This document shows positions 28,341 to 38,745 of a stretch of 64,000 bases of DNA, in pieces (positions within the stretch are counted from its first letter, which is position 1; the number at the start of each line of letters is the position of its first letter). This DNA comes from Micromonospora nigra. GTDB taxonomy: Bacteria > Actinomycetota > Actinomycetes > Mycobacteriales > Micromonosporaceae. Location of the stretch: the NCBI RefSeq assembly GCF_900091585.1, contig NZ_FMHT01000003.1:5075501-5139500 (forward strand). The letters run 5' to 3'. The notes beneath the pieces are model-generated. The model saw nothing but the letters and a program-made list of their open reading frames with translations, ran no database searches and was not told where the DNA came from. The position numbers were made by a program, and so were the translations under genes.

Positions 28341-30803
28341 TCAGAGCAGACCGGCACGCCGTAGCGCGTCGGCCATCGCCCCGTCGGCGGGCGCGCCCGC
28401 GCCGCCCCGGCCCTGGCCGCCGCGTCCCTGGCCGCTGTGACTACCGCGCCCCTGGCCAGCCTGACCGCCGCGCCCTTGCCCGCCCTGGCCACCGCGTGCC
28501 TGCCCGCCCTGGCCGCCGCCTCCGCCGCGGCCCTGCCCGTCGCGTCCCTGGCCTCCCGGCCCGCCGCGTCCCGGCCGCTCGCCGCCACCCCGGCCGCCGC
28601 GTCCGCCGCCCGGCTCGGCCTCGTCCTCGAGACGCAGGGTCAGCGAGATGCGCTTGCGGGGCACGTCCACGTCCAGCACCTTGACCTTCACCACGTCGCC
28701 GGACTTCACCACCTCGCGTGGATCCTTCACGAAGGTGCGGGACATGGCCGACACGTGCACCAGGCCGTCCTGGTGCACCCCGACGTCGACGAAGGCCCCG
28801 AACGCGGCCACGTTCGTGACCACCCCCTCCAGCACCATGCCCGGCGTGAGGTCGCCGATCTTCTCGACCCCCTCGACGAAGGTCGCCGTCCTGAACTCGG
28901 GACGCGGGTCACGACCGGGCTTCTCCAACTCGGCGAGGATGTCGGTGACGGTGGGCAGGCCGAACGTGTCGTCGACGAAGTCGGTCGCCCGCAGCCCGCG
29001 CAGAATGGCCGACCTGCCGATCAGCGAGCGCAGGTCCTGGCCGGTGCTGGCCAGGATGCGCCGCACCACCGGGTACGCCTCGGGGTGCACGCTGGAGGAG
29101 TCCAACGGGTCGTCGCCGCCGGGGATGCGCAGGAAGCCGGCGCACTGCTCGAACGCCTTCGGGCCCAGCCGGGCCACCTTCCTCAGCTCCGACCGGGTGC
29201 GGAACGGGCCGTTGGCGTCCCGGTGCAGCACGATGTTCTCCGCCAGTCCCGCCCCGATGCCGGAGACCCGGGTCAGCAGCGGCGCCGACGCGGTGTTCAC
29301 GTCCACGCCCACCGCGTTGACGCAGTCCTCCACCACCGCGTCCAGCGACCGCGACAGCTTCACCTCGGACAGGTCGTGCTGGTACTGGCCGACGCCGATC
29401 GAACGCGGGTCGATCTTCACCAGCTCGGCGAGGGGATCCTGCAACCGCCGGGCGATCGACACCGCTCCCCGCAGGGAGACGTCCAGGCCGGGCAGTTCCT
29501 GGGAGGCGTACGCGGACGCCGAGTAGACCGACGCCCCGGCCTCGGAGACCACCACCTTGGTCAGCTTGAGCTGCGGGAAGCGCGTGATCAGGTCACCGGC
29601 GAGCTTGTCGGTCTCCCGGCTGGCCGTGCCGTTGCCGATCGCCACCAGCTCCACCTGGTGCGCGGCGGCCAGCCGGGCCAGGGTCTCGATCGAGGCGTCC
29701 CACTGCCGGCGCGGCTCGTGCGGATAGATGGTGTCGGTGGCGACCACCTTGCCGGTGGCGTCCACCACGGCCACCTTCACGCCGGTACGCAGGCCCGGGT
29801 CCAGCCCCATCGTGGGCCGGCTGCCGGCGGGTGCCGCCAGCAGCAGGTCCCGCAGGTTGGTGGCGAAGACCCGCACGGCCTCCTCCTCGGCGGCCTGCCA
29901 CAGCCGCATCCGCAGATCCGCACCGAGGTGGATCAGGATCCGGGTCCGCCACGCCCACCGCACCGTGTCGGCCAGCCACCGGTCGGCCGGCCGCCCCCGG
30001 TCGACGACGCCGAACCGGCCCGCGATCACCGCCTCGTAGCGGGTCGGCCCGGCCGGCGTCGCGTCGGAGTCGCCCTCGGCCTCCGGATCCATGGTCAGAT
30101 CGAGCACGCCCTCCTTCTCGCCCCGGAACATGGCCAGGATCCGGTGCGAGGGCAGCTTCGGGTACGGCTCGGCGAAGTCGAAGTAGTCGGCGAACTTCGC
30201 CCCGACCGTCTCCTGCCCGTCGCGTACCCGGGCCACCAACCGACCCCGCGACCACATCTGCTCGCGCAGCGTGCCGATCAGATCGGCGTCCTCGGCGAAC
30301 CGCTCGATCAGGATGGCCCGCGCGCCGTCCAACGCGGCGGCGGCGTCGGCCACCCCCCGGTCGGCGTCGACGAACGCCCCGGCCGCCGTGCGCGGATCCT
30401 GCGTCGGGTCGGCCAGCAGCGACTCCGCCAGGGGCTCCAACCCCGCCTCGCGGGCGATCTGCGCCCGGGTCCGCCGCTTCGGCTTGTACGGCAGGTAGAT
30501 GTCCTCCAGGCGGGACTTCGAGTCGGCCGCCATGATCTGCGCTTCCAGCGTCTCGTCGAGCTTGCCCTGGGCGCGGATCGACTCCAGCACCGCCGCACGC
30601 CGCTCGTCCAGCTCGCGCAGGTAGCGCAGCCGCTCCTCGAGGGTGCGCAGCTGGGTGTCGTCGAGCAGGCCGGTGGCCTCCTTGCGGTAACGGGCGATGA
30701 ACGGCACGGTGGCGCCGCCGTCGAGCAGTTCCACGGCCGCGCGTACCTGCCGCTCGGCTACGCCGAGCTCCTCGGCGATCCGCTGGTGAACAGACTGGGT
30801 CAC
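28341..30803 (-). CDS. tex: Tex-like transcription accessory protein with Gly/Arg-rich tail
   Basis: An 820-residue nucleic-acid-binding protein of the Tex family. In order it has the N-terminal helical HTH part ([20 protein letters not shown]), [16 protein letters not shown], the YqgF/RNase H-like domain ([17 protein letters not shown], about residue 330), helix-hairpin-helix segments ([16 protein letters not shown]) and a C-terminal S1 domain ([20 protein letters not shown]). The last roughly 75 residues are a low-complexity [12 protein letters not shown] tail not present in most Tex proteins. GTG 30803 is chosen because the family starts here and CGGAG precedes it. Divergent from the dGTPase-like gene. 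Confidence 0.93.
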   Translation of the reverse strand: MTQSVHQRIAEELGVAERQVRAAVELLDGGATVPFIARYRKEATGLLDDTQLRTLEERLRYLRELDERRAAVLESIRAQGKLDETLEAQIMAADSKSRLEDIYLPYKPKRRTRAQIAREAGLEPLAESLLADPTQDPRTAAGAFVDADRGVADAAAALDGARAILIERFAEDADLIGTLREQMWSRGRLVARVRDGQETVGAKFADYFDFAEPYPKLPSHRILAMFRGEKEGVLDLTMDPEAEGDSDATPAGPTRYEAVIAGRFGVVDRGRPADRWLADTVRWAWRTRILIHLGADLRMRLWQAAEEEAVRVFATNLRDLLLAAPAGSRPTMGLDPGLRTGVKVAVVDATGKVVATDTIYPHEPRRQWDASIETLARLAAAHQVELVAIGNGTASRETDKLAGDLITRFPQLKLTKVVVSEAGASVYSASAYASQELPGLDVSLRGAVSIARRLQDPLAELVKIDPRSIGVGQYQHDLSEVKLSRSLDAVVEDCVNAVGVDVNTASAPLLTRVSGIGAGLAENIVLHRDANGPFRTRSELRKVARLGPKAFEQCAGFLRIPGGDDPLDSSSVHPEAYPVVRRILASTGQDLRSLIGRSAILRGLRATDFVDDTFGLPTVTDILAELEKPGRDPRPEFRTATFVEGVEKIGDLTPGMVLEGVVTNVAAFGAFVDVGVHQDGLVHVSAMSRTFVKDPREVVKSGDVVKVKVLDVDVPRKRISLTLRLEDEAEPGGGRGGRGGGERPGRGGPGGQGRDGQGRGGGGGQGGQARGGQGGQGRGGQAGQGRGSHSGQGRGGQGRGGAGAPADGAMADALRRAGLL

Positions 30804-30852
30804 GATCTCGCTCCGCCTCCGGGTCCGGGTTACGCCGTGCATTGTGCCCCGC

Positions 30853-30858
30853 TAGCGT
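30853..30858 (+). promoter_or_regulatory. -10-like hexamer of the dGTPase-like gene (leaderless)
   Basis: TAGCGT ends 7 bases before ATG 30866 in the 62-base divergent gap. There is no Shine-Dalgarno sequence between. Confidence 0.45.
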
Positions 30859-30865
30859 GGCGATC

Positions 30866-32377
30866 ATGGAACCACCTGCCGAGCCGCGTGCCCGCCGGCT
30901 CTTCGGCGGCAGCGCCCGGACCCTCGGTGACCTGGCCGCCAGCCCTTTCCGGGCCGACCGGGACCGGATCGTCGCCTCGCCGTTCTTCACCCGCCTCGGC
31001 GGGGTCACCCAGGTGGTCAGCCCGGGCGGGTCGGGCCTGCTGGTGCACAACCGGCTCACCCACAGCCTCAAGGTGGCGCAGGTCGCCCGGGCGATCGCCG
31101 AACGACTCACCGCCGACGACACGCACCGGAAGCTGCTGGAGAAGCTGGGTGGCTGCGATCCGGACGTGGTGGAGGCCGCCGCCCTCGCCCACGACCTCGG
31201 TCACCCGCCGTTCGGGCACCTGGGGGAGCGGGTGCTGGACCGGCTGGCCCGGCAGCGGCTCGGTCTCACCGACGGGTTCGAGGGCAACGCCCAGTCGTAC
31301 CGGATCGTCACCTCCACCGAGATCCGGGGCGCGGCCACCACCGGCCTCGACCTGACCGCGGCGGTGCGGGCCGCGATGCTGAAGTACCCGTGGACCCGGC
31401 TCGACCACCCGGACCCGCACCCCCGGCTGCTGGACCCCGCCCCGCGCGGGGCCGCCGTCCCGCCGGACGACCCGGACAGCGGCTCGGCGAAGTTCGGCGC
31501 GTACCGCACCGAACTGGACGACCTGCGGCAGGCCCGGGAGCCGTTCGTCGGCCGGATCCTCGACTGGCAGCAGACCGTCGAGGCGTCGGTGATGGACACC
31601 GCCGACGACGTCGCGTACGCCATCCACGACGTCGAGGACTTCTACCGGGTCGGGGTGCTCCAGCAGGGCACGGTCGCCGCCGAGCTGATGGCCTGGCAGC
31701 GCGAGAGCGGGCACCTGCGGGCCGTCACCGACGCGGCCCTGGCCACCGCCGCCCGCCGGCCCGGCTCGGCGATCGAGCGGCTGCGCCGCCACCTGCACCG
31801 CAAGGACGGCTGGATCGCCGACGACGAGGCGTTCGCCGCCGCCGTGGAACACGTCCGCCAGGAACTGGTCGAGGGGCTGCTGGCGCTGCCGTTCGACGGC
31901 TCGATCGAGTCCGAGCAGTACGTGGCCCGGTTCAGCGCCCGGTGGACCACCCGTTTCGTCGACGCCATCACGGTGGTCGAGCAGCCGCACCTGCGCTCCG
32001 GGCACGTCCTGCTGGCCTGTCCCCAGTGGCACGAGGTGCAGGTGCTCAAGTTCGTCCACCACCGGTTCGTGCTGGCCCGCCCCGACCTGGCCCTGCACCA
32101 GCGCGGCCAGGCCCGGCTGCTGGGCACCCTGGTCGAGGCGCTGCTCGACTGGCTGCTCGACCCGGAGGAGGAGTCCCGCCTGCCCCGTCGACTGCACGAC
32201 CTGGTCGAGCTGGCCGAGGCGGAGCTGCACCCCCGTACCCCGGACCGGATCGGCCGGGCCCGGGGCCGGGCCATCGTGGACTTCGTCGCCCAGCTCACCG
32301 ACGGGCAGGCGGTAGCCATGCTGGACGCGCTGTCAGGCCGCTCCGGCGCCCTGTGGACCGACGCCTTCGTGCTCTGA
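30866..32377 (+). CDS. dgt: Deoxyguanosinetriphosphate triphosphohydrolase-like HD protein
   Basis: A 503-residue HD-superfamily hydrolase, expected to cleave dGTP (or dNTPs) to the nucleoside and triphosphate. The metal-binding residues are visible as His in NRLTHSLKVAQVAR (about 66-79), HDLGHPPFGHLGE (about 111-123) and Asp in DTADDVAYAIHDVEDFYR (about 235). ATG 30866 was chosen over the upstream ATG at 30842 because of the leaderless -10 box. The family has been tied to dNTP pool control. Convergent with the metallo-hydrolase gene. Confidence 0.9.
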   Translation: MEPPAEPRARRLFGGSARTLGDLAASPFRADRDRIVASPFFTRLGGVTQVVSPGGSGLLVHNRLTHSLKVAQVARAIAERLTADDTHRKLLEKLGGCDPDVVEAAALAHDLGHPPFGHLGERVLDRLARQRLGLTDGFEGNAQSYRIVTSTEIRGAATTGLDLTAAVRAAMLKYPWTRLDHPDPHPRLLDPAPRGAAVPPDDPDSGSAKFGAYRTELDDLRQAREPFVGRILDWQQTVEASVMDTADDVAYAIHDVEDFYRVGVLQQGTVAAELMAWQRESGHLRAVTDAALATAARRPGSAIERLRRHLHRKDGWIADDEAFAAAVEHVRQELVEGLLALPFDGSIESEQYVARFSARWTTRFVDAITVVEQPHLRSGHVLLACPQWHEVQVLKFVHHRFVLARPDLALHQRGQARLLGTLVEALLDWLLDPEEESRLPRRLHDLVELAEAELHPRTPDRIGRARGRAIVDFVAQLTDGQAVAMLDALSGRSGALWTDAFVL

Positions 32378-32408
32378 GGCGGCCCCTCCGCAACGGTCGG
32401 CCCTTCAG

Positions 32409-32450
32409 CCACGGCTGTGCTCACGCCACGGCTGTGCTCACGCCACGGCC
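32409..32450 (-). repeat. 17-bp tandem repeat over the stop of the metallo-hydrolase gene
   Basis: CCACGGCTGTGCTCACG occurs at 32409-32425 and 32426-32442, with a partial third copy to 32450. On the minus strand each unit reads through GCG TGA, so the last codons and the stop of the gene are duplicated downstream. Confidence 0.85.
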
Positions 32451-33577
32451 TGCCACCAGCCGTCGACCGGCACCGGATCGTCGACCACCACCCGCTCACC
32501 CGGTCGGGGCACCGCCAGCCGCACGTCGCGTGCCTTCGCCTCGGCCCACAGCCGGTTCACCGGCTCCGACCAGTCGTGCAGGGCGAGGTTGAACGTCGCC
32601 CAGTGCACCGGAATCAGCAGCCCGCCACGCAGGTCCAGGTGGGCGGCGACCGCCTCCTCGGGGAACATGTGGATCGTCGGCCAGGCCCGGTCGTACGCGC
32701 CGATCTGCATCAGCGTCACGTCGAACGGGCCGTGCTGCTCGCCGATCTCGGCGTACCCGTCGAAGTAGCCCGAATCGCCGGTGTAGAACACCCGGCGGTG
32801 TGCACCCGCCACCACCCAGGAACTCCACAGTGTGCCGTCACGGCGCAGCCCCCGCCCGGAGAAGTGCTGTGCGGCGGTGGCGGTGAGCGCCAGCCCACCC
32901 AGGTCGTGGGTCTGGGACCAGTCCAGCTCCACGATCCGGTCCGCCGGCACGCCCCAGCGGTCCAGGTGCGCGCCGACGCCCAGCGGCACCACGAACGGGG
33001 CCCGCTGGCGGGCCACCAGCTCCCGTACCGTGGCCATGTCGAGGTGGTCGTAGTGGTCGTGCGAGATCAGGATCGCGTCCACGGTGGGCAGCTCGGCCAG
33101 CGTCACCGGCGGCTCGTGCAGCCGTTTCGGGCCGACCAGCGCCGACGGGGAGCACCGCTGGCTCCACACCGGGTCGACCAGCACCCGACGCCCCTCGACC
33201 TCGATCAGCGCCGAGGCGTGACCGAACCAGACGACGCTGAGGTCGTGGCTGGTTCCGATGGTCGTGTCCCCTGGGCGCACCAGCGGCACCGCCGCGCTCG
33301 GGCGTCGCTTCTGCTTGCCGAAGATCAGCTCGCGGAGCAGGTTGCGACCGGGGTCGGCGACCATGGTGCGGGTGCTCGCCCGGTTGTGGAACGTGCCGTC
33401 GCGGAACTGGGGGGATCGGGTGACCCGCTCGGCCCTGGCCCCGGTCAGCCGGCCGCCCAACGCCGCCGGAACGTCCCGGGCCACCCACGCCAGCCCGGCG
33501 AGGGCCGCCACCGCGGCGATGCCGCCGATCCGCCCGCCTGACGTCCGCCGCCCCGTGGGCTCCTGCTCCGCCCGCAT
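32438..33577 (-). CDS. Metallo-beta-lactamase-fold hydrolase (UlaG/NAPE-PLD-like), membrane anchored
   Basis: A 379-residue protein. An N-terminal hydrophobic segment (about residues 16-33, GGIAAVAALAGLAWVA) looks like an uncleaved signal anchor. The MBL fold follows: WFGHASALIEVEGRRVLVDP (about 130), the zinc motif SHDHYDHLD (about 183-191), FYTGDSGYFDGYAEIG and IPVHWATFNLALHDW (about 335). It resembles N-acylphosphatidylethanolamine-hydrolysing phospholipase D and its bacterial relatives; the substrate here is unknown. ATG 33577 has GGAGG 6 bases upstream. The stop lies in a tandem repeat. Confidence 0.88.
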   Translation of the reverse strand: MRAEQEPTGRRTSGGRIGGIAAVAALAGLAWVARDVPAALGGRLTGARAERVTRSPQFRDGTFHNRASTRTMVADPGRNLLRELIFGKQKRRPSAAVPLVRPGDTTIGTSHDLSVVWFGHASALIEVEGRRVLVDPVWSQRCSPSALVGPKRLHEPPVTLAELPTVDAILISHDHYDHLDMATVRELVARQRAPFVVPLGVGAHLDRWGVPADRIVELDWSQTHDLGGLALTATAAQHFSGRGLRRDGTLWSSWVVAGAHRRVFYTGDSGYFDGYAEIGEQHGPFDVTLMQIGAYDRAWPTIHMFPEEAVAAHLDLRGGLLIPVHWATFNLALHDWSEPVNRLWAEAKARDVRLAVPRPGERVVVDDPVPVDGWWQAVA

Positions 33578-33759
33578 ACCTGTCCTCCCGCCGTGTCCGT
33601 GCTCCACCGTAGCCCGCCCTGGGCGGCGGTGACCCGGATGCCCCGACGGGCCCCGACCGCCCGCCGGGTGCGCGAGCGGGACCTGGCGCTCGCGGGCGAA
33701 ACCCGCCAGGGCGCGGCGAACCCACCGGTCACGGGCGGGACCCGGCGGTCGCGGCGGCC

Positions 33760-34680
33760 TCAGCCGCCGTCGCCCCAGGGCAGCCGAGATGCTCCGGGCA
33801 ACCGGGGCAACCGGGGCAACCACCCGCCCCGCACGGCCTCGCCCGTCGGGTTCGGCGTGAAGACCGTGCCGTCGTGCGGCTCCACCGCCTGCCCGGTCAG
33901 TCCGCCCCATCGCATCAGTGGGCCGACCAGCAGGTCGTAGACCGTGGGCAGGGCGGTGAAACCGGCCCGCATCAGCAGGTTGATCCGACCCACGGAGACC
34001 TCCCGCCGGGGCCGGTCGGCGCAGGCCACGACGGCCCGTGCCACCCGTTGCGGGGTGGCGATCGGCAGCGGTGGGCGCCCCAGTCGACCCAGGTAGTTGG
34101 CCGCCTGCTGGTAGACGGGGGTGTCGACGCTGCCGGGGGTCACGAGGCTCACCCGCACGCCGGGGGTGTCGCGGGCCTCCTGCTGCAACGCCCGGACCAA
34201 CCCCCGCAGCCCCCACTTGCTGGCCACGTACGCGCTCATGTACGGGGCGGTGACGTGCCCCAGCACCGAGCCGATGAGGATCAGGGTGCCGCCGCCGTGG
34301 CGGGCGAAGTGTCGCAACGCCACCCGGGCGGAGTTCGCCGCCCCCAGCAGGTCGGTGCGCACCACCTGGTCGAAGACCCGTGGAGGCAGGTCGGTGAACC
34401 GGCCGTACGCCATCGTCGCCGCGCTGTGCACCCACACGTCGATGTGGCCGAACCGGTCGAGCGCCGCGGCGGCGAGGGCGTCCAACGCGCCGTCGTCGGT
34501 GACGTCGGTCGGCACGGCCAGTGCCTCGACGCCGGCGGCGACGCACTCGTCGCGGACGTCGGCGAGGGTGGCGGGGGACCGGGCGGCGAGGATCAAACGG
34601 TCCCCGCGCCCGGCGAACTCCCTGGCCGCCGCCCGTCCGATCCCGCTGGTCGCGCCGGTCAGGACGACCACGCGACTCAC
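33760..34680 (-). CDS. Short-chain dehydrogenase/reductase
   Basis: A 306-residue classical SDR. The NAD(P) motif is VVLTGATSGIGRAAAREFAG (about 5-24), the catalytic Ser lies in LILIGSVLGHV (about 143) and Tyr/Lys in MSAYVASKWGLRGL (about 153-166). GTG 34680 overlaps the stop of the zinc dehydrogenase gene (GTGA), so they are coupled and may act on related substrates. The C-terminus contains LPRLPRLPG, encoded by a 9-base tandem repeat, and is longer than the core fold. Substrate unknown. Confidence 0.9.
   Translation of the reverse strand: MSRVVVLTGATSGIGRAAAREFAGRGDRLILAARSPATLADVRDECVAAGVEALAVPTDVTDDGALDALAAAALDRFGHIDVWVHSAATMAYGRFTDLPPRVFDQVVRTDLLGAANSARVALRHFARHGGGTLILIGSVLGHVTAPYMSAYVASKWGLRGLVRALQQEARDTPGVRVSLVTPGSVDTPVYQQAANYLGRLGRPPLPIATPQRVARAVVACADRPRREVSVGRINLLMRAGFTALPTVYDLLVGPLMRWGGLTGQAVEPHDGTVFTPNPTGEAVRGGWLPRLPRLPGASRLPWGDGG
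33794..33819 (-). repeat. 9-bp tandem repeat in the SDR 3' coding region
   Basis: CCGGGGCAA is repeated at 33802-33810 and 33811-33819, with a shortened copy CCGGGCAA at 33794-33801. It encodes a Leu-Pro-Arg triplet repeat at the SDR C-terminus. Confidence 0.6.
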
Positions 34681-35861
34681 GGCGCGAGGACGACCTTGAC
34701 GCAGCCGTCCTGCTTCTTCTGGAACATCTCGTACGCCTGCGGGGCCTGCTCCAGCGGCACCCGGTGGGTCCGCAGGTCCGCCACGCCCAGTGGGTCGTCG
34801 TCGCCGGAGAGCAGCGGCATGATCTCGTCCACCCAGCGCCGCACATGGCACTGCCCCATGCGCAACTGGATGCCCCGGTCGAACATCTCCATCAGCGGCA
34901 TCGGGTCGACCTCACCGCCGTACACGCCCGAGACGGACACGGTGCCGCCGCGCCGTACGCTCTTGACGGCGGCCTTGAGGGCGGTGAGGCGGTCCACCGC
35001 GACCTTGTCGACCAAGGTCTGGGCGAGCTTGTCCGGCAGCAGCCCGACGGCGGCCTGGGCCGCCTTGGCCAGCGGCGCCCCGTGCGACTCCATGCCGACC
35101 GCGTCGATCACCGCGTCCGGTCCGCGCCCGTCCACCAGGTCGATCAGGGCACCCGGTACGTCGTCGAGCTGGGAGACGTCGAGCACCTCGATGCCGTGCC
35201 GGCGGGCCATCTCCAGGCGCTCCGGCACCAGGTCCAGCCCGATCACCCGGCCCGCGCCCAGGTGCCTGCCGATCCGGGCGCTGAACTGGCCGACCGGGCC
35301 GAGCCCGAAGACGGCCAGGGTGCCGCCGGGCGGGGTGTCGGCGTACGTCACCGCCTGCCAGGCGGTGGGCAGGATGTCCGACAGGTACAGCCAGCGCTCG
35401 TCGGGGCCGACGTCCGGGACCTTGATCGGGCCGAACTGGGCCTGCGGCACCCGAAGGTACTGCGCCTGCCCGCCGGGCACCGAACCGTACAGCGAGGTGT
35501 ACCCGAACAGCGCCGCGCCCTTGCCCTCGGAGGTGACCTGGGTGGTCTCGCACTGCGCGTAGAGCTGCCGCTGGCACATCCAGCACGTGCCGCAGGAGAT
35601 GTTGAACGGGACCACGACGCGATCGCCCGGCTTGAGTCGGGTCACCCCGGTGCCGACCTCCTCGACGACGCCCATCGGTTCGTGGCCGAGCACGTCGCCG
35701 GGCTTCAGGTACGGCCCGAGAACCTCGTACAGGTGCAGGTCGGAACCGCAGATCGCGGTGGAGGTGATCCGGACGATCGCATCGGTCGGCTCCTCGATCC
35801 GCGGATCGGGCACCTCCTCGACCCGTACGTCCCGTTTGCCCTGCCAGGTGAGTGCCCTCAT
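34677..35861 (-). CDS. Zinc-dependent alcohol dehydrogenase (formaldehyde dehydrogenase-like)
   Basis: A 394-residue medium-chain dehydrogenase. Catalytic zinc ligands are Cys38 in TAICGSDLHLY and the His-Glu of GHEPMGVVEEVG (about 59). The structural zinc loop is CGTCWMCQRQLYAQCE (about 90-105), and the NAD motif is VFGLGPVGQFSARIGRHLGA (about 186). Layout, including the C-terminal CVKVVLAP, resembles glutathione-independent formaldehyde dehydrogenase/threonine dehydrogenase relatives. The stop overlaps the SDR start. Substrate not determined. Confidence 0.9.
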   Translation of the reverse strand: MRALTWQGKRDVRVEEVPDPRIEEPTDAIVRITSTAICGSDLHLYEVLGPYLKPGDVLGHEPMGVVEEVGTGVTRLKPGDRVVVPFNISCGTCWMCQRQLYAQCETTQVTSEGKGAALFGYTSLYGSVPGGQAQYLRVPQAQFGPIKVPDVGPDERWLYLSDILPTAWQAVTYADTPPGGTLAVFGLGPVGQFSARIGRHLGAGRVIGLDLVPERLEMARRHGIEVLDVSQLDDVPGALIDLVDGRGPDAVIDAVGMESHGAPLAKAAQAAVGLLPDKLAQTLVDKVAVDRLTALKAAVKSVRRGGTVSVSGVYGGEVDPMPLMEMFDRGIQLRMGQCHVRRWVDEIMPLLSGDDDPLGVADLRTHRVPLEQAPQAYEMFQKKQDGCVKVVLAP

Positions 35862-35995
35862 GCCGGATTCCCCCTCCGTGTGCTGTCCTCCGGGCTCTGC
35901 TACCCGGCGACGCCCGGTTGAACCGGCGATCGGGAAACGTGTCGGGCCGCCGGGCAGGTCGGGGCCCCAGCCCCGGTGCCGGCGTCGGGGAGAGA

Positions 35996-36028
35996 GTGAC
36001 CGCCCTGCCGGCGGGGCAGGGCGGTCAC
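35996..36028 (-). terminator. Hairpin terminator after sdhCAB
   Basis: A perfect 14-base stem (GTGACCGCCCTGCC at 35996-36009 with its complement at 36015-36028) and a 5-base loop, 16 bases beyond the sdhB stop. Confidence 0.7.
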
Positions 36029-36044
36029 GTGCGGGTGGGCCGGT

Positions 36045-36809
36045 TCAGGAGCCGGGGGTGTTGTCGCCCCGCTTCGAGGTGGCCTGGAGGTAGTCGCGGT
36101 TGAGCCGGCCGATGGTGGTCAGCGGGATGCCCTTCGGGCAGACCGAGGTGCACTCACCGGCGTTGGTGCAGCCGCCGAAGCCGGCCTCGTCGTGAGCGTC
36201 GACCATGCCGACCACCCGGGTGAACCGCTCCGGCTGGCCCTGCGGGAGCAGCGAGAGCTGGGTGATCTTCGCGGCGGTGAAGAGCATGCCGGAACCGTTG
36301 GGGCAGGCCGCCACGCAGGCGCCGCAGCCGATGCAGGCGGCCGACTCGAAGGCGGTGTCCGCGTTGGCCTTGGCCACCGGCACGGAGTGCGCCTCCGGGG
36401 CGCTGCCGGTCGGGGCGGTGATGTACCCGCCAGCAGCGATGATCTTGTCGAACGCGCCGCGGTTGACCACCAGGTCCTTGATGACCGGGAAGGCCCGGGC
36501 CCGCCAGGGTTCGATGTCGATCGTGTCGCCGTCGGAGAACTGTCGCATGTGCAACTGGCAGGCGGTGGTGCCGCGCTGCGGCCCGTGCGCGTCCCCGTTG
36601 ATCATCAGACCGCACATGCCGCAGATGCCCTCGCGGCAGTCGTGGTCGAACGCGACCGGCTCGTCCCCGTCGAGGATGAGCCGTTCGTTGAGCACGTCGA
36701 GCATCTCCAGGAAGGACATGTCGGGGGACACGTCGTCGACCTGGTAGGTCACCATCCGACCCTTGTCCTCGGGACCGGACTGACGCCAGATGCGCAGGGT
36801 CAGGTTCAC
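36045..36809 (-). CDS. sdhB: Succinate dehydrogenase iron-sulfur subunit
   Basis: A 254-residue subunit carrying the three Fe-S clusters of complex II on the cytoplasmic side. The 2Fe-2S loop is [10 protein letters not shown] (about 67-76) plus the later TACQLH. The 4Fe-4S ligands are [13 protein letters not shown] (about 156) and the 3Fe-4S ligands are [16 protein letters not shown] (about 210). The N-terminus [10 protein letters not shown] at GTG 36809 overlaps the sdhA stop as GTGA. Last gene of the operon, followed by a strong hairpin. Confidence 0.95.
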   Translation of the reverse strand: MNLTLRIWRQSGPEDKGRMVTYQVDDVSPDMSFLEMLDVLNERLILDGDEPVAFDHDCREGICGMCGLMINGDAHGPQRGTTACQLHMRQFSDGDTIDIEPWRARAFPVIKDLVVNRGAFDKIIAAGGYITAPTGSAPEAHSVPVAKANADTAFESAACIGCGACVAACPNGSGMLFTAAKITQLSLLPQGQPERFTRVVGMVDAHDEAGFGGCTNAGECTSVCPKGIPLTTIGRLNRDYLQATSKRGDNTPGS

Positions 36810-38743
36810 TTGTAGCTCCGCTGCGTGGGGTGGACGTATTCGAAGGTCAGGTCTTCCTTGTGCAGCACGGCAGGCGTACCGGCGGCGGTGTACTCCCACG
36901 CCGCGACATAGGCGAACCGTTCGTCGTCGCGCTGCGCCTCGCCGTCGGGGGTCTGGTGCTCGGCCCGGAAGTGACCGCCGCAGGACTCCTCGCGGTGCAG
37001 CGCGTCGATGCACATGAGCTCGGCCAGCTCGAAGAAGTCGGCCACCCGGCCGGCCTTCTCCAGCGACTGGTTGAGCCCCTCGCCGGAGCCCGGCACCTTG
37101 ACCCGCTGCCAGAACTCCTCGCGCAGCGTCCGGATCTCGTCGATCGCCTTGCGGAGGCCGGCGTCACTACGCTCCATGCCGCAGTGCTCCCACATGATCT
37201 GGCCCAGCTCCCGGTGGAACGAGTCGACGGTCCGGTCGCCGTCGACTGCCAGGAGCCGCTGGATCCGGTCCTCGACGTCCGCGCGGGCCTCGACCGCCGC
37301 CGGATGGCTGGCGTCGACCTTCTCCAACGGCCCGGACGCCAGGTAGTTGGCGATGGTGCTGGGCAGGACGAAGTAGCCGTCGGCGAGTCCCTGCATCAGG
37401 GCCGACGCGCCCAGCCGGTTCGCGCCGTGGTCGGAGAAGTTCGCCTCGCCGATCACGAACAGGCCGGGGATGGTCGACTGGAGGTCGTAGTCGACCCACA
37501 GGCCACCCATCGTGTAGTGCACGGCGGGGTAGATCCGCATCGGGACCTCGTACGGGTCCTCGCCGGTGATCCGCTCGTACATCTCGAAGAGGTTGCCGTA
37601 CTTGGCCTCGACGGCCTTGCGGCCGAGCCGCGTGATCGCGTCGGCGAAGTCCAGGTAGACCCCGAGCTTGGTCGCCCCGACGCCGCGGCCCTCGTCGCAC
37701 ACGTTCTTCGCGGCCCGGGAGGCGATGTCGCGGGGCACCAGGTTGCCGAACGAGGGGTAGATCCGCTCCAGGTAGTAGTCCCGCTCGTCCTCGGGAATCT
37801 CGCGGGGGTCGCGGTCGTCGCCCTTGGTCTTCGGCACCCACACCCGGCCGTCGTTGCGCAGCGACTCGCTCATCAGGGTCAGCTTCGACTGGTGGTCGCC
37901 GGAGACCGGGATGCAGGTCGGGTGGATCTGCGTGTAGCAGGGGTTGGCGAAGTACGCACCCTTGCGGTGCGCCCGCCAGGTGGCCGTGACGTTGCAGCCC
38001 TTGGCGTTGGTGGAGAGGTAGAAGACGTTGCCGTACCCGCCGGAGGCCAGCACCACCGCGTCGGCCATCTCGGTGGTGATCTCGCCGGTGACCATGTCCC
38101 GCACCACGATGCCGCGGGCCCGGCCGTCGACGACGACCAGCTCCAGCATCTCGTGCCGGGCGTTCATCTCGACGTTGCCCAGGCCGATCTGCCGTTCCAG
38201 GGCCTGGTACGCGCCGAGCAGCAGCTGCTGGCCCGTCTGACCGCGGGCGTAGAAGGTGCGCTGCACCTGGGCGCCACCGAAGGAGCGGGTGTCGAGCAGG
38301 CCGCCGTACTCGCGGGCGAACGGCACGCCCTGGGCAACGCACTGGTCGATGATGTTCACCGACACCTCGGCCAGCCGGTGCACGTTCGACTCCCGGGAGC
38401 GGAAGTCGCCGCCCTTGACGGTGTCGTAGAACAGCCGGTGCACCGAGTCACCGTCGTTGCGGTAGTTCTTGGCGGCGTTGATGCCACCCTGCGCGGCGAT
38501 CGAGTGCGCGCGGCGGGGGCTGTCCTGGTAGCAGTACGACTTGACCTGGTAGCCCTGCTCGGCGAGGGTCGCGGCGGCGGAGCCGCCGGCCAGGCCGGTA
38601 CCCACCACGATCACGGTCATCTTGCGGCGGTTGGCCGGGTTGACCAGCTTGGCGGAGAAGCGGCGGCGCTCCCACCGGGTCTCGACGGGGCCGTCGGGGG
38701 CCCTGGTGTCGGCGATCGGGTCGCCCTCGGTGAACAGATCCAT
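36806..38743 (-). CDS. sdhA: Succinate dehydrogenase flavoprotein subunit
   Basis: A 645-residue FAD subunit that oxidises succinate to fumarate. FAD-binding [20 protein letters not shown] begins at about residue 45. The FAD-linking His is in [20 protein letters not shown] (about 78-97). The active-site region [12 protein letters not shown] and the capping part [12 protein letters not shown] are present, as is the second dinucleotide motif [20 protein letters not shown]. About 40 extra N-terminal residues precede the fold. ATG 38743 lies 2 bases after the sdhC stop. Confidence 0.96.
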   Translation of the reverse strand: MDLFTEGDPIADTRAPDGPVETRWERRRFSAKLVNPANRRKMTVIVVGTGLAGGSAAATLAEQGYQVKSYCYQDSPRRAHSIAAQGGINAAKNYRNDGDSVHRLFYDTVKGGDFRSRESNVHRLAEVSVNIIDQCVAQGVPFAREYGGLLDTRSFGGAQVQRTFYARGQTGQQLLLGAYQALERQIGLGNVEMNARHEMLELVVVDGRARGIVVRDMVTGEITTEMADAVVLASGGYGNVFYLSTNAKGCNVTATWRAHRKGAYFANPCYTQIHPTCIPVSGDHQSKLTLMSESLRNDGRVWVPKTKGDDRDPREIPEDERDYYLERIYPSFGNLVPRDIASRAAKNVCDEGRGVGATKLGVYLDFADAITRLGRKAVEAKYGNLFEMYERITGEDPYEVPMRIYPAVHYTMGGLWVDYDLQSTIPGLFVIGEANFSDHGANRLGASALMQGLADGYFVLPSTIANYLASGPLEKVDASHPAAVEARADVEDRIQRLLAVDGDRTVDSFHRELGQIMWEHCGMERSDAGLRKAIDEIRTLREEFWQRVKVPGSGEGLNQSLEKAGRVADFFELAELMCIDALHREESCGGHFRAEHQTPDGEAQRDDERFAYVAAWEYTAAGTPAVLHKEDLTFEYVHPTQRSYK

Positions 38744-38745
38744 GG

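Noticed and set aside
28341..28620. Tex tail region as a DNA repeat element
   Set aside because: The repetition is explained by the Gly/Arg/Gln-rich coding sequence; units vary at codon level and stay in frame.
28437..31355. A 972-codon open frame on the + strand opposite tex
   Set aside because: It is the mirror frame of tex: very high GC at third positions keeps the opposite strand open, its sequence is repetitive His/Arg/Gln/Val-rich, and tex on the other strand has all expected motifs.
36809..37017. In-frame upward extension of sdhB to 37013
   Set aside because: The extension overlaps sdhA and is Arg-rich; GTG 36809 overlaps the sdhA stop and gives a normal SdhB N-terminus.
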